The notes: generated from the letters alone by a model not told the origin. Counted from the first letter of the stretch, positions 1 to 12,621 are shown. The stretch: DNA of 64,000 nt from Clavaria fumosa (GCA_951802425.1 OX637799.1:1674001-1738000); one strand, 5' to 3'. Numbers and translations are program-made.

Positions 1-1685
1 TGGCTTAACGACCTGCGAGAGAAGGATCCCGCGTTTGCAGATCAGATACATGTGTTTAGCTCCTTTTTTTACAAGAAATTGCAACATAGGAAGTGAGCCT
101 CTCTTTCATCATACCAATACGACCGTCATTGATGCGTTACATCAGCGAGGAGGAGGGATACCAGAGCGTTAAAAAGTGGACCTCCAAATTTGATCTTTTC
201 CAAAAGAAATACCTCATTGTCCCCATCAACGAGAAGTACATAAATTGGCTTGAACTTTGGCGAAATTCTCATCAGTGTTCGATTCTAGCCTTCATTGGTA
301 CCTCGCTATTATCTGCCAGCCCGAATATGTCCTGTCACGGCCAACCCCGCCGTCGCCCTCTTTCCTGACGAGGTCACGGAAACGTGTCTCGGATGCAGCT
401 CGGTCCCCTGAAGTTTTAGCAGCATGCCCAATGTCTGGTTCTGCACATCATCGTTCATCTCTGTCTAACATTGGGGACATTGATCGCTCGGAGGAATTGT
501 CGAACGATACTCATTCACAAACCCAGGAGGCTGAAATTGAGGATGAACTACTCCACTTCAATAGTTCTTGTTCCATTTCGGGTGCAGGAGGGAGCAATCA
601 TGACCGCTCCCCCTCCTCGAATACTCGAAAAAGTTCTGATGGAGCCGGAGTGCTGAAGCTGGAGGGGAAGCACACAAATGCGGAAGCCACTACGTCCGCG
701 TCGACCGCGGATTCGGATATGGAGGTCGACGATATACCATGTCCAGCGAGCGGCCGCGTGTCTCCTACCGCATCCGAAACTGCAGCTGGCCCTAGGGTGG
801 ACGCTGTTGTCTCGTCATCAATGGGTCCAAGCACCGTCCCTCCTGCTCAGTTTTACGGACCCTCGTTAGGGGAAGGAAAGCAGAAGCCTGTCCAGCCACA
901 GCCAGTCACAAAGCCATATGAATCAGAAGACAATCTCTTGGATCTAGACGATGATAATGAGGCACCAGTGATTGCTGGGGCAGATAAGTTTGATGCTTCG
1001 AAGTGCGTAAGAGTTTCGAATAATGCAGATTCAAATACTTAATATGACTTCTCCAGAACCTATATATTTACCCTGGACTCCTTAAGTTCACGCCATACAG
1101 CGGTGATCAGGAGACTTTCGCGTTATTTGAAGAAGGAGGCTCTAGACAAGAAGGGTCTCGAGAAAACGTCCGACCCGGAAGGCAAGGACGCCTTGGTAGG
1201 AGATTCGTCTCTTCGAATAAGCTGGCTGTCGCCTCACAGCATCTTAGGTACCATCCCAGCCCAATGGCTGCGATTGTGGCATATATCTGCTCCATTTCGC
1301 GAAGACTTTCATGCAGGACCCTCATAAATACTGCCGTCTTATCCTTGTGAGTGCAAATCATTGTTGAGAATACTCCGGCCTTCACATCGCGCTTTTGTGA
1401 GTTTAGAATCAGGGTCGCAGGTCAGCAGCGGAGAAGAGCCAGCGGGAAGTTGATTGGGAGAGCTCGCTGATCGTGAGCTTCCGCGAGGAGCTGCAGGCGC
1501 GCATTGAGTCATTGTCTGAGGTGTGGAAGATGGAGCGCGCGGCGAAGGAAGAGCAGAGGAAGTCCGAGGGGCGGGATGTGGAGCGCACCGAAACTCCGGC
1601 CAGTGACACGGACATTGAGTACGTCGACGCCGCGCCCGCTACTGCGAAATCCCCGCAGAAGGCCAAGGCCAGGCGGATCCGATGA
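1..1685 (+). CDS. Ulp2/SENP-type SUMO protease, C-terminal part (5' end cut by window)
   Basis: C48-type cysteine protease that removes SUMO from proteins. The N terminus is outside the window. Joining exons gives the family core: KKWTSKFDLFQKKYLIVPINE, then after an intron HWYLAIICQP, which carries the catalytic His. A poorly conserved acidic and serine-rich insert of roughly 230 residues follows, then TLDSLSSRH with the catalytic Asp. The catalytic Cys lies in QPNGCDCGIYLLHF at about 1265-1307. A long insert between His and Asp is typical of the SENP6/7-Ulp2 branch rather than Ulp1. The tail after the active site is charged and ends at the TGA at 1683-1685. At least five introns of about 50-60 bases are needed. 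Family call is strong; assignment to the Ulp2 branch is inference. Confidence 0.85.
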
Positions 1686-2208
1686 GATGAGGAGGACATC
1701 GTTCCCTGCTGCTTGGTTTTTCACTTCACGGAGAACATCGGTCACTACTTAGCTTTGTTCGCTCTGCATTTGCTGTGTCGTTTTAAACGTAACGGTTATT
1801 TTCTTTTTCATTTCAGTCTGCTTTCACGATGTAAATTCCAACACCAGTTTACAGCCAAGAGGTACACCACGCGGAAAATCCCAAAGGTGAGAGAAAAGAA
1901 CGTCCGATAACGCTGGGGCACACCGTTATATCCGAGCTTTTGTACATCGGACGGAAGTGGAAGAGATCCTAACAGCGCTATCTTCTGCGAAGATAATTGA
2001 TCCATGGCGAAGGTGTAAGAATTGGTGTAAGTTAAGAACGTCAAGGGTATCATCGTGATGAGGAGCCTCATCAATAATAGTCAAAAGAAATGGACGGGAC
2101 GTGACTAGCTCCCTGCCCCAAACGGCCAGGGCAAAGGACAGGATCAGTCCCAATGACGAAAACGCAACAGAGATTCATAAGTCGGCCGAATGAGTAAGCT
2201 GATCCATG
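1686..2208. other. convergent 3' intergenic region
   Basis: Lies between the stop of the SUMO protease and the stop of the opposing membrane-protein gene. It presumably holds both 3' untranslated regions. Short open frames on the minus strand show no recognisable motif and overlap each other in different frames. I see no RNA gene. Confidence 0.6.
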
Positions 2209-3494
2209 TCAAGCGAGGCGCGTATGACGCAGTCTCAGAGGAACAGATGCGAGGCCGAGGGTGGCCATCGCAGGTGCGCTGGCGAAAGTGTCTCGACGCG
2301 CGACGGTTTTGGTGGGCGTGGGATGGGATATGGAGCCTTGGAACACGCTAGACGAATGCACGACTGTGGAGAAGAGGCGGCTTGCGTTTGCGTTACTGTC
2401 AATGGACTTGGGAGCTTGTCGCTGGCCCGCGGGGGAGTTGCGGGTGCGCCACCAGGCGTAGGAAATGGCGGCGACCGCAGACTGTATTGTACTATTAATG
2501 AGGGGCGGGCGAAGACCAACGGTGACGTACAATGAAGAGAAAGACGCCCGCGAACCAGGTTAATCTGTGCAGGCGACCATTGCCATCCCGAGTTTTTTTC
2601 AGCCAGGGGCTAGAGGCGCTGGTCAGAAACGGATACATATAATAAGGGCTGGAAGTGGCAGACCTCTCTTGAGAAATAGATTTGTCTTTGGCGACCATGC
2701 TGAAGCGGCGCCAGAAGTCATCTTTCTGATGTCCCCATTTGGGGATGAGGGATTCCTCGGTGTTACCGCGCATGAGGGATGCGTCACTGGCAAACTGTAT
2801 GTTACGCGGACTGGACATGGGCGCACGGGCGAAGGCTGGGGAGATGGGGGATTGGGATGGCTGCAGAGGGTGCGGCGCGGCTGGCATGTAGGGTGGGAGA
2901 GCGTGGGCGGACGGCGATAATTGGGGAGGCGGCATGTTACTGTGTTGCCGAGTCACGACGGGCGCTGGGGCGCTGAGGTTGAAAGCAGTCGTGGGGGCTG
3001 CGTAACCCGGTCGTGGAGAAGCGACGGCGACCTCTTGGTGGCGTTGTGCATACTGAACTGGTGACTGCGGGGGGTATTGAGGGGGTGACGGCTGTCGTTG
3101 CTGCTGTCGTTGCTGCTGCTGCTGATGGGTCTGTTGCTGCGATTGGCTCTGTGGATGTGTCAGGTTGCGGGATCTCTGCGACTCAGGCTGGGGCGGAACG
3201 GCAGCTGAGGGTGAGGAATTCTGGTGTTGCTGATGGACGCCGCCATGTCGTGGAGAATCGTCATACCTGAGAGCCAACGAACGGGCGGTCAATGAAATTT
3301 CTTTTCGGTCACCATGGACAAAGCAATTACAAGTTGTACGGAGTACGATCGCTGGGGTCCGTGACGGGCTGTCTCAACGTGCGGGGTTGGGGTTGCACTG
3401 GTTGGTCCTCGTAGGCGGCGTAGGCGAGATCTGTGGGATACGGGGGAGGAGGGGTCTCTGAAAGAGTGGAATGTTGGGCGTTGGATGGCTTCAT
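2209..3494 (-). CDS. Gln/Pro-rich single-span membrane protein, function unknown
   Basis: Three exons (3331-3494, 2531-3266, 2209-2481) join in frame to 390 residues. The start ATG at 3494 begins MKPSNAQHSTLSETPPPPYP. The first 220 or so residues are low complexity, rich in Gln, Pro and Ser, with a polyglutamine tract encoded by CAG/CAA repeats near 3090-3140. A charged segment with ESLIPKWGHQKDDFWRRF follows, then one hydrophobic span LTWFAGVFLFISAVAAISYAWW that is split by intron 2. The tail is short, Ser-rich and basic. The arrangement suggests a membrane-anchored protein with a disordered N-terminal cytosolic region. I recognise the pattern from other fungal hypothetical proteins but no named family. 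It diverges from SMC6 with a 221-base gap. Confidence 0.75.
3090..3140. repeat. trinucleotide (CTG/TTG) tract coding polyglutamine on the minus strand
   Basis: A run of CTG, TTG and GTC triplets. On the minus strand it reads as interrupted CAG/CAA codons in the Gln-rich part of the membrane-protein gene. Length variation between strains would be expected. Confidence 0.7.
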
Positions 3495-3559
3495 GTCGAG
3501 CTGGACGACGAGGAAAATGAGCGTAAAAAGTTGGGATTAAATACTTTGATGTTAGAGAA

Positions 3560-3579
3560 ACGACGACGACGACGACGAG
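3560..3579. repeat. (GAC)n microsatellite in a divergent promoter
   Basis: About six tandem ACG/GAC triplets lie in the 221-base gap between the divergent start codons of the Gln-rich membrane protein (3494) and SMC6 (3716). Confidence 0.7.
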
Positions 3580-3715
3580 CGTGGCAAAGTTTTTCGCATT
3601 GATTACAAATCACAAAGCACAAAATAGTAAATACAAGCAAACAACGCGACAATACGGCCAAATATACAGACGGTCACGACGCGCTCAGGAGCCATCTAAA
3701 CGAGAACCAGCCACA

Positions 3716-6700
3716 ATGTCTGGCAAGCGCAGAGTCACTTCAGACAACGAAGAAGAAAGCTCAACTCAAGCTCAGGTGTCCGCCTCTAAGCGTCCTCGCA
3801 CCGTTGGTTTCGACAGCGACCCCGAGATCCGCTACATTCCCAATTCCCCGAAGGTGGACAAGGGAAAGGCGAAACAAACATCCCATAAGGCGAATGATGA
3901 CGAAGGCGACGGTGCTGTGAATGGCGTAGGTGTAGACGAAGTGGAAGAGCAGAAGTTCGAAGAGGAGAACTCAGAGGCAGTGTGGGCTGCTATTCATGCG
4001 AGACGCAGTATTCAGGGTGTCAGTATTTTTCCTTCCCCATAACCAGCAGCATCTCACAACGTGACGCAGGGTATCGCAGAGTTTGGGATAATTGAGTCGA
4101 TCGAGATGCGTCAGTTCATGTGTCATAAGGCGCTCACTTTCAAATTTGGAGAACAGATCAATTTCATCATTGGTACTCTCCAGTCATTTCTAGTTTAACC
4201 CTGCATCTTACGGTCTGTTTACAGGGCGTAACGGAAGTAAGTCAAGTTAAAGTTACTCCTGGATACTATTAACAGCCCTCTTACCGGCCTCAAGGTGGTA
4301 AAAGCGCAGTCCTCACCGCCATAACAATTGCTCTCGGTGGCAAGGCCATCTCAACTGGACGCGGCTCCGGCCTCAAATCCTTCATTCGTGAGGGTCAATC
4401 GTAAGTACCGCATGCACTTCTCAGAGCCAAATTACTCATTTCCTCAGTATGGCGGAGGTCACTATTCAGATCAAGAATCAAGGCGATGAAGCATTCAAGC
4501 CCAAGGAGTACGGGAAATCCATCTTCATCACACGTCGTTTCACGAAGGATGGCTCTTCCGCGTGGAAGATTAAAAGTTCTGATAACAAGACAGTTGTGTC
4601 TACCAAAAAAGAGGAGCTTTCTGCGATCTGTGATCACATGAATATCCAAGTTGACAATCCTATGAACGTCTTGACACAAGGTACTTGTATTTGACTGTAA
4701 ATTATCACGAGTGCTGATTCAATTCTCGTCTAGATGCTGCTCGGTGCGTACTGTGAGTGAGTACAAGTAATTGATGTTGATTTCTCCAACCAGGCAATTC
4801 CTAAGTTCGTCTGCACCCACGGAGAAGTACAAGGTATATTTTTCCATCGAATTATGGCTCATCTTCGCTAAAACCATGCATAGTTCTTCTTGCGCGGTAC
4901 ACAACTCAGCCAGCTATCCGACGAATATGATGCATGTCTCCAGAACATCTCTCAAACGACACAGGCTCTCACTCAAAAGAAGGAAGTTATCCCAGAACTG
5001 AAGAACGCGTTCAAAGAGGCGTCAGCCCGTTTCGAAGAAGCTTCAAAGGCGCGCGAGCAAAAAAAGAGGGCGGAGGAGCTGAAGAAGGAGCTTGCCTGGG
5101 CTCATGTCGCCGCCAAAGAAACTGTACGTGTTATATGACATAGCCTCGAGGAACTCTTGTTGATGCTTTGGTACAGGAGATGGCAAAGAAGATCGAGGAA
5201 GTGGAAAAGGCGAAGCGTCGTCTCCCTAAGATCGAGCAAAGCCTTGCCGCTGCGAAAGTAGGTTTCAGCAGTGTGCTCTGCTGTCGCTCTCTGACGGTCT
5301 CGCTTCGCAGACTGAGCTTGGGGATGCCACCGAAGAAATCAATAGCTTAGAAGCTACCCATCACCAGCTTGGTGATATCACACATTTGACCACCAAGAAA
5401 ACGGATCTCCAGGCAGAGATTCGGGCGAATAAGACAAAACTTACTGCCTTTGCTGTGCGTAGCGCCTTCCTTCATTCTCGGCTCGTGTTGATCAGGGTCC
5501 GTGGCAGGATGACATTAAAAAAATGAATACCAGCATTCAGACCACCAAGAAAAGCATTGATATGTATCAAAAAAGGATTGACGAGGAAGCCGCGAAGATC
5601 GCTGATCAAACACATGGGAAGCGCGAGGAAATAAACCAGAAACTACGGCAGGCCAAACTAGACGTACAGGAATGCGATGGATTTCTCAAGGACATTCTTG
5701 ATAAGAAACGGCAGAAGATGAACGACGCAGATCACTTCACGGCCGAAAGCAAAAATGTCGAGCCAGCCATTGGAGACATTAAGCGAAGAATTTTGGGACT
5801 TGAGGAAACCGTTCAACGGTGGAGCAAGAGCCAGAGTGACCAGTACGTCGCATATGGTCGCGATATGCAGGCTATGTTGCAAGAAATCAAGAACACAAGA
5901 TGGAAAGGAGAAGTGATCGGACCGCTGGGAATGTATGTCAAGGTGAAGGAGCCGGAGAAATGGGCGCCGCTGCTCAGGTCGACGCTGGGCACCCACATGT
6001 CTTCTTTCGGGGTGACGCATCCACATGACCGCGAACAGCTGAGAGCTCTCCTGCAGAGATATAACAAGTATGTCGGCCTGCATGATTACTGTTGCTCACT
6101 AATAGAGCTCTTTGCAAGTACCCATATCTCTATCATCATTGGACAGAAAGACCTTTTCGACTACGGCAGAGGCGAACCGCCGCACGATGTGCTGACCGTC
6201 TTGAGGGCCTTGGAGGTGGGTAGCTGCGCGTCGAGGGGTCTCCCTAGCCAGCTGACCTTTTTTCGGACAGATCAGCGATCCCTGGGTTCTTCGCATCCTC
6301 ATCAATGCGGCAACTATAGAGAGGACCCTTCTTGCTCCTACTCGCCGTGAAGGACAGGTCGCCTTATCAAGAATCAATGGAGGCGTTGCCTGGACGGCAG
6401 ACATGTTCCGCGTGAATGTGTTTTCGTACGTGCAACCGATATAAACTGTCAGTGTTACACCATTAAGACTCGTTTTACAGTGAGGGGGGTGGATCCTCCT
6501 CTCTCCTTCCACATTTACCGCCCAGGGATCCCAGGCAGCAACTGTTCCCCCACCGAGATGCAGCTGCCGAGGTCGAGTAAGTCATCCACTGAATACAACA
6601 GACTCATTGACGACTTTCAAAATGACAGCCATTGGAAGGCGGAGCATGCGGCCGCTGAACGGGAACTTCTTGCTGCTAAGCAAGCTTACGAAAATTTCCA

Positions 6701-8398
6701 TCAGGAGTGCGTCTCTTCTCGTCGCGCAATCGACAGTCTAGCGGTACGTCAGCTACCCAACTCTATTTCAGCGACGCGCCAACTTATTCGCTTTCTCTGC
6801 AATGCAACAGCAAGAAGAACGACAAGTGCATGACCGAATTCGGCAGGCGAAGGCCGTTCGGGATGCTCTGCAGGAAGAAGCGAACAATGACTTACCAGTC
6901 GCCATTGCGAGTCTCGAGGCTGCCAAGCTGGTGCGCTTTTACATATGATGGTCGTTGCGACTTGTAAAATAGTTGACACCCCGTCTTGTGTAGGAGGCCG
7001 AAAACGAGAAAGAGTCCATTCTAGCCCAGTTTCAGGCTGTGACAGAGCAGAAGAGAGAGGTGGACGATGCTCAGAAGCCTTTGTTAACGCGACTTAATGA
7101 GCTCAAGGCTCAAATCGACGACTTTGAGGGGCAAAGAACAGGGGTAGCAGTGAGTCCGTGTTGCATTTCCGATCTTCCTCGTGTCTAACAGTGCTGTGCT
7201 CTAGAATAAGATTGAAGATGCGGCACAGAAGCGCGTGCAGGCTCAGAGTCACATTAATCATTATAAGGATAAACTCACTGAGGAACAGAGGAAGCTCGAC
7301 GATATCCAGAAGGTCGCTGACGACCTCCAACTAGAATACGAGGTGAGGACTGTTCTCGTCATAGGAGCAGCACGCGATCAATCCACTTGCCAACCAGGAT
7401 TGGACCACTCAAGCAGAACAATTTTGTGAACGGTGGCCCAATCCACGATCTGTGGATGTCGTCACGCGCAACTACCAGTCAGTCCAAAACGCGCTAGAGG
7501 AACGAGAGAGGAGGTATGACTGGAGTTTATTGCTTCACACTCAATGAGAAATGACGCGTTGTTTGAGGCACGGAGCTTCCGTTGAGCAGATGACGATCGA
7601 GGTCAACAAGACGAAGGCGAGGCTAGATCAAGCTCAAGCGGATTTGACCAATATGACGCAGTTGAATAAGGTATACCAAATCCTGGTCTCCATACATTCG
7701 CTCGTTGACAAGTTGAAGGCTTTGAAAAATTCCCTGATCATACGCCTTGCGAGATGGCAAGAGTTCCGTCGTCATATTGCGCTTCGGTGCAAGCTTGTCT
7801 TCCAGTACCATCTTTCGCGTCGCGGCTACTTTGGAAAGGTCTTGTTCGACCACGACGCAGGCACGCTGCAACTGAAAGTGAGATTTTATATTCATGTGTG
7901 ATGTCCAGGCTGTTTAATATCTTAATTTCCGCTAGGTGCAAACAGACGACCAGACCGGCACTCAAAGTACTCAAAGTCGAGAGAAAGACCCTCGTTCATT
8001 GAGTGGGGGTGAAAAATCGTTTTCGACCATCTGTCTGTTGCTCGCTTTATGGGAGTCTATCGGCTGTCCTCTCAGGTGTCTGGGTAAGGGTTCTGTTGCT
8101 TCGTTCCAGTGGTTCCCCGAATATAAAGCTCCGTTACAGATGAGTTCGATGTGTTTATGGATGCTGTCAATCGCAAAGTCAGCATGAAATTACTGGTCTG
8201 TATCGCACATCGCGCTGGAATTCGTTGGCTTCCTCACTGATTTCTTCTCCTTAGATTGACACTGCGAATGCGTCGGACAAGAAGCAGTACATTCTGATCA
8301 CGCCCTTGGACATGAGCAATGTCCATCTGGGGCTTACCGTCCGTGTCAATCGCATGCCCGATCCCGAGCGTGGTCAGGGAGTGTTGCAGTTGAAATAG
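3716..8398 (+). CDS. smc6: SMC6, structural maintenance of chromosomes protein 6
   Basis: Core ATPase of the SMC5/6 complex, which acts in recombination repair, replication-fork stability and SUMO-linked genome maintenance. After an acidic N-terminal extension, the P-loop [20 protein letters not shown] is assembled across three exons. The family block [17 protein letters not shown] follows, then a long coiled coil, a hinge beginning near [19 protein letters not shown], and a second coiled coil. The C-terminal head has the ABC signature [20 protein letters not shown] and Walker [12 protein letters not shown]. It ends [13 protein letters not shown]...GVLQLK with TAG at 8396-8398. About 15 short introns are present. 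The 12-base exon at 4225-4236 supplies part of Walker A. All head motifs are intact, so I expect a functional gene. Confidence 0.95.
4225..4236 (+). other. smc6: 12-base micro-exon inside SMC6 Walker A
   Basis: The exon GGCGTAACGGAA is bounded by introns 4173-4224 (52 bases) and 4237-4294 (58 bases), both GT-AG. It supplies all but the first base of the GRNG codons and the first base of the next Ser codon. Only this join gives the family P-loop in frame; skipping it removes exactly four codons and destroys nucleotide binding without shifting the frame. Confidence 0.9.
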
Positions 8399-8546
8399 AG
8401 GGTACCTTTTTCCCCGAACTAATAGTATAGCTTCATATGTTGTGCCCATATTCGTATAAACCCCTATCTACAATGCTGTTCGGTACTGCGATGGTGCTGT
8501 GTGCGCAGTCCTCTTCTCTGACTGTCCCATCTGTTAACATCGAACC

Positions 8547-10977
8547 ATGTCTGAAGAACTCCCTTCCCCAACGGCCTCTTCTACATCGTGGACTTCCGTC
8601 ATCGTTGAATCTAGCACCGCGACAAGCACTGCGTCCACCAGGGACACAGAGCCTCTAACCCAAGACTCTCCTGTGGCCCTCACGCTATACACCAATCCCG
8701 ACCGGGACAATGTCCTCATATCCGTCGTGCCACCCTCCGCACCAACCCATGCCGAAAAGCGGGCACGAGTGAACATCTGCTGCATCATTGACATTTCAGG
8801 CTCCATGGGCGAGGAGGCCTTGATCCCTGCGGATCCTAAGACTGGGGCTGCGGCAGAGAGCACAGGCCTTTGTGTGCTGGACATTGTGAAGCACTCTCTG
8901 AGGACGATGATGACCACGATGCGAGCAGGCGAGCATCTCCTTCTCGAGGCCACATCAGCTAACGGATTTCGTTGATTACCGCAGGCGACCGTATTGCACT
9001 GGTCACGTTCAACCATAGCGCCCAGGTGATGTTATATCTTTAGCGCCCGTCATTGTGGTCTTGATTGAACATGGATATAGGTGATCGCCCCACTCACAAA
9101 CATGACAGACACCGGGAAGCGGAATCTTCTGGAGAAAATCGAGAGACTCAAACCTGGCGGATCCACAAACCTGTGGGATGGCTTAAAGACAGGGATGAAG
9201 TTACTTCATGCAAGCGCGGAGTCTTCTTCCATCGGTACCATGTCAACCGTCTTTCTTCTAACAGACGGCATACCCAACATCGTACCGCCCAGGGGCCACA
9301 TGCCCATGCTGAAAGAATATCTTGCCAAGCACGACGACACGCAGCCCTTCAGTATCAGCACATTCGGCTTCGGTTACGTCCTGGATAGTCCCCTCCTGCT
9401 CGAGATTGCCAGGATCAGTGGGGGCACGTATGGCTTCATACCCGACCCGGGCATGGTTGGCACCGTATTCATCCATGCTATGGCTAACGTCTATGCGACC
9501 TACGCACCACGGGCGAAACTAGTCGTGGAAGCTCCGGATGGCATCGAGGTGCTCGTAAAGGGCAGCTTTCCCAGCATCCGGACAAGCTGGGGAGCACAAA
9601 TTGAAATAGGGGATGTGCAGTTTGGCCAATCGAGAGACATCGTCCTAATGTTTAACAAACCGCCGAAAGATCTGTTCGCGACATTGACATACAAGCCATT
9701 CCTTTCGTCGAAAGACCTGAACACCCACGCGACTCTCTCTCACGGTGCCGTTTTTAATCCTGCAGCCGTCGAGTATCATGGGCTTCGTCTCAGATTTGTG
9801 GATCTTGCGCTATCTCTCAAGTTGTCTGAGCTAGAGGTCTCCGCGGAGCTGTTAAAGATTTTGGCTGATGAACTTACGACGTCTGCTGTCCTTAAAGATC
9901 ACACAAATGCCCTCGCTCTCCTCAAGGACATATCAGGACAAGCTCTCCTTGCCGTTCAGCCGGCGTACTTCTCCAGATGGGGTCGGCATTACTTGCCCTC
10001 CCTCGCACATGCCCATCAGAGGCAGCAGTGTGGAAATTTCAGAGATCCAGGCTTGCAGATTTATGGCCGTGATTCTCAGGTATTTATCGAAGAGCGTGAT
10101 AAGCTAGACGCTGCATTTGACGAGCTACCCCCGCCGACGCCTTCGATTTCACCGACATCCGTCGATCCACCCATGTCACCATCCGGCTCTCAAAGGCCTG
10201 CCCACATCAATATTACACATTATCAAGCCCCTTCGAAGGCAACGTACATAAGGGCGAACCGCTCCGGCTCGTCAGGTGCGAGAAAATTTCTCGATCTTGG
10301 ACATTGTCTAATAGCTTTGCGCAACACCAGGCAATTTCATGTTCTCTTACAGAAATTCCAGCGTGCCGTGTTTCGGCGGCGAGTGCCTAGTAACTATGGC
10401 GAATGGAAGCCAACTTCGTGTCGAACAATTAAAGCGAGGTATGGCTGTCAAGACACTAAAAGGAACCGGCGAAGTTGCGGCTGTCCTTCGGACCTCTATC
10501 CACTCTGGCGAAACCCTTCTATGCCATATTGGTGATCTTTTGATCACGCCTTGGCACCCAGTCTTGCGGCCGTCGGAGCAGTGGATGTTCCCCGCCCAAT
10601 TCGCTACACCATTGCCGACGCCCTGTAAAGCGGTGTATTCCGTGCTGCTCTCCCCCGGACAACTACACGATCCAGACATGCACAGCGTCTCGATCGCCGA
10701 TATTTGGTGCACGACGCTTGGACATGGATTGACCGCTGCGGGGGACAAAGAAGACGTTCGAGCTCATCCCTTCTTTGGTGATTACGAGAAAGTGCTGAAT
10801 GCTCTTTCGACCCTCGAAGGGTTCGTTGAAGAAGATGGTGTGGTACATTGTATCGGAACAAAGAGGGACGTTACGCGTTCCCTGGTTTTTGGCTTTGTGG
10901 GGGAGGGACGGGAGAGGGAGGGATGCGGCGTCGCGATTCAGCTGCAGCGCCCTTCGTTGAGTGACGCGTGCACGTGA
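8547..10977 (+). CDS. VWA-domain protein with Vint (Hint-like) module
   Basis: Four exons read from MSEELPSPTASSTSWTS to a TGA at 10975-10977. The N-terminal third is a von Willebrand A domain with MIDAS motif DISGSMG and the strands GDRIALVTFNHSAQ and STVFLLTDGIPN. A beta-rich segment follows, then a block matching the domain that accompanies Vint in fungi (RWGRHYLPSLAHAHQRQQC). Next is a Hint-like Vint domain beginning CFGGECLVTMANGSQLRVEQ and carrying LLITPWHPVLRPSEQW, then CTTLGHGLTAAG. This VWA plus Vint layout is known in fungi, where its function is unclear; metal-dependent protein binding by VWA is plausible. The first intron (8929-8984) starts with GC. The others are 9026-9080 and 10276-10330. 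Confidence 0.88.
8929..8984 (+). other. GC-AG intron in the VWA-Vint gene
   Basis: The donor is AG|GCGAGC and the acceptor ACCGCAG|GC. Removing these 56 bases joins MRAG to DRIALVTF, the expected VWA strand. Retention gives a stop after about 10 codons. No GT donor in the neighbourhood restores the frame. Confidence 0.85.
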
Positions 10978-11076
10978 CGTCAATGTGGACCTGTACTATA
11001 TTTAGCAAACCTCTTACCCTTTTTGATCGATTACCTAAGGACTCATTTCGTCGCGCCTGGTGACTGTGTCTCTGCC

Positions 11077-12308
11077 ATGTCTACTCCGAGCAAAGGTGGA
11101 AGCGACGCGCGAACTCAGAAGCGCGTAATTTTGCGAGCTAACAATGTTCAACGCGCTATCCTCGACGCGGCATTCACAGAGAACCCGGGGGACATATCTA
11201 GGCGCTTAACGGAGCTCAGCGAGTTGACTGGCTTGTACGTCGCCCGTTTTTTTTGCTAACAGGGTGACGCATGCTTCTGCAGGTCTTCCAAGTGGATCTA
11301 TTCGTGGATTACGAGGCGGAGACAGAGGGCACGCGCCAAGCTTGCGAACACTGCAAAGTCCAATGTGCCTCGGACGTTCTCCGCCACAGGCAAAAAAAAG
11401 ACTACGTGCAGCCAGAATCCAAACGAAGTACACATAGAATCTGCTGAGACCGTCGCTGGAGAGCAGTGCCCTACGCAGAATGTAGATTTCGGCGATGAGG
11501 TTACGATTCCCACACTTGGAGGTCGCCCTGAGAGTCAAGCGCATACAGCCAGCCCGACGCTCCCTCCAAGATCTGCTTCGCCTGAGACTCAAGAATCTAC
11601 GGCAACAGTTTTGTGTCCAAATTCGATTGTCTGCAACGTGATCTACCAACCTCTCCCTCGTCGCCCCTCCACCTGGCAAATTCTATCTTTCCCAGAGGAG
11701 GCAGTCCAAGGATTGTGCAGTAGCTCTTCCCTCTCGCATGCGGAAGCACCTCTGTCCAACGCAGGCAATACCCCTACCCCGTCTGAAAACGACAAGAATT
11801 GGAATGAACCTGTACCTTCCATTTATAGGACATCTGCGATTCAGAATGCGCTGACCAAACCTCGCAGATGTCGGTCACAGTCAGCACTCTGCCTGAGTAT
11901 CTCCAGCCAACGCACCCTTGCCCTTTGCAGCATATCGGGCCCTCCGCTGACCCCCTCGGATATCTGCCTGGGCCCTTGACGACCGCTTCTTGTGATGCGC
12001 TGCCAAGCCCTCCTCTGCTTCGTGATATTCTCCGCGCACCCTTGGAAGTAGCATCCGTACCTCCTATGACGACGTCGCAGTCTTTATGGAAAGTCCAGTC
12101 TACGGGAGATATGCAGCCTTCCACACCCGCTGCGGCAGATGCGGGCACGGGCAGACCCATGCCAGTTTCCCGTCCACAAACCTACCTTTCTGTCGCACTC
12201 AGCCAATACGCCATGACCTACAACACTCACCACCTTTCCGACGAGGACTGCTTTGGGGCTGCGCTGGCCTTGTCTCATTTGACCCGGTTGGGGATGAAGT
12301 GGGGCTGA
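11077..12308 (+). CDS. homeodomain-like transcription factor HD-A (lacks Asn51)
   Basis: Exons 11077-11234, 11283-11811 and 11868-12308 give 375 residues. Residues about 12-70 form a homeodomain-like fold: KRVILRANNVQRAILDAAF for helix 1, RRLTELSELTGL for helix 2, and SSKWIYSWITRRRQRARAK for the recognition helix. In this helix the usual WFQNRR is WITRRR, so the DNA-contacting Asn51 is Arg. The remaining 300 residues are Ser/Thr/Pro-rich and disordered. Likely a nuclear DNA-binding regulator. Intron 1 falls in phase 2 within the Leu codon of TGL, the same place as in HD-B at 30219-31690. It is not beside a divergent HD partner or a mitochondrial intermediate peptidase gene, so nothing supports a mating-type role. 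Confidence 0.75.
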
Positions 12309-12621
12309 CGAGGAGGTGTAGTGTAGTCTCTTTGCGTGCCCAGAGTGTCCGCTTCGGAGGAAATTCACTTTATGACGGAGCCGTGAAGGCAAATGTGAGG
12401 GTTGAGAGTACTGAGTACTAAGAGCGTGAGCAGAACTAAGCTAGGGGCCGGAGAGGGTGGTACCAAAGCACTTCAGGCATCCACAGGTATGACATGTACA
12501 GGAAGGATATCGACAGTGCCAGGCTTGGAAATATAAACAGAGACAAATTAGGCATGATTTCGGCGCCGTCCGTTCCCGTCTCGACAAAGGTGCCGGCGTC
12601 GCTCAAATACCCTCCACCAGA
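12309..12621. other. intergenic, probable promoter of the mitochondrial protein gene
   Basis: No forward coding signal. A minus-strand frame at 12436-12660 encodes a hydrophobic stretch near its end, but it overlaps the 5' end of the next gene and has no family match that I recognise. Confidence 0.5.

Noticed and set aside
1808..2153. Two overlapping minus-strand frames between convergent genes
   Set aside because: They occupy different frames over the same bases and lie in the expected 3' untranslated regions.
10331..10977. Vint domain as a self-splicing intein inserted in the VWA gene
   Set aside because: It is C-terminal with no downstream extein and no homing endonuclease block, which fits the known fungal Vint layout instead.
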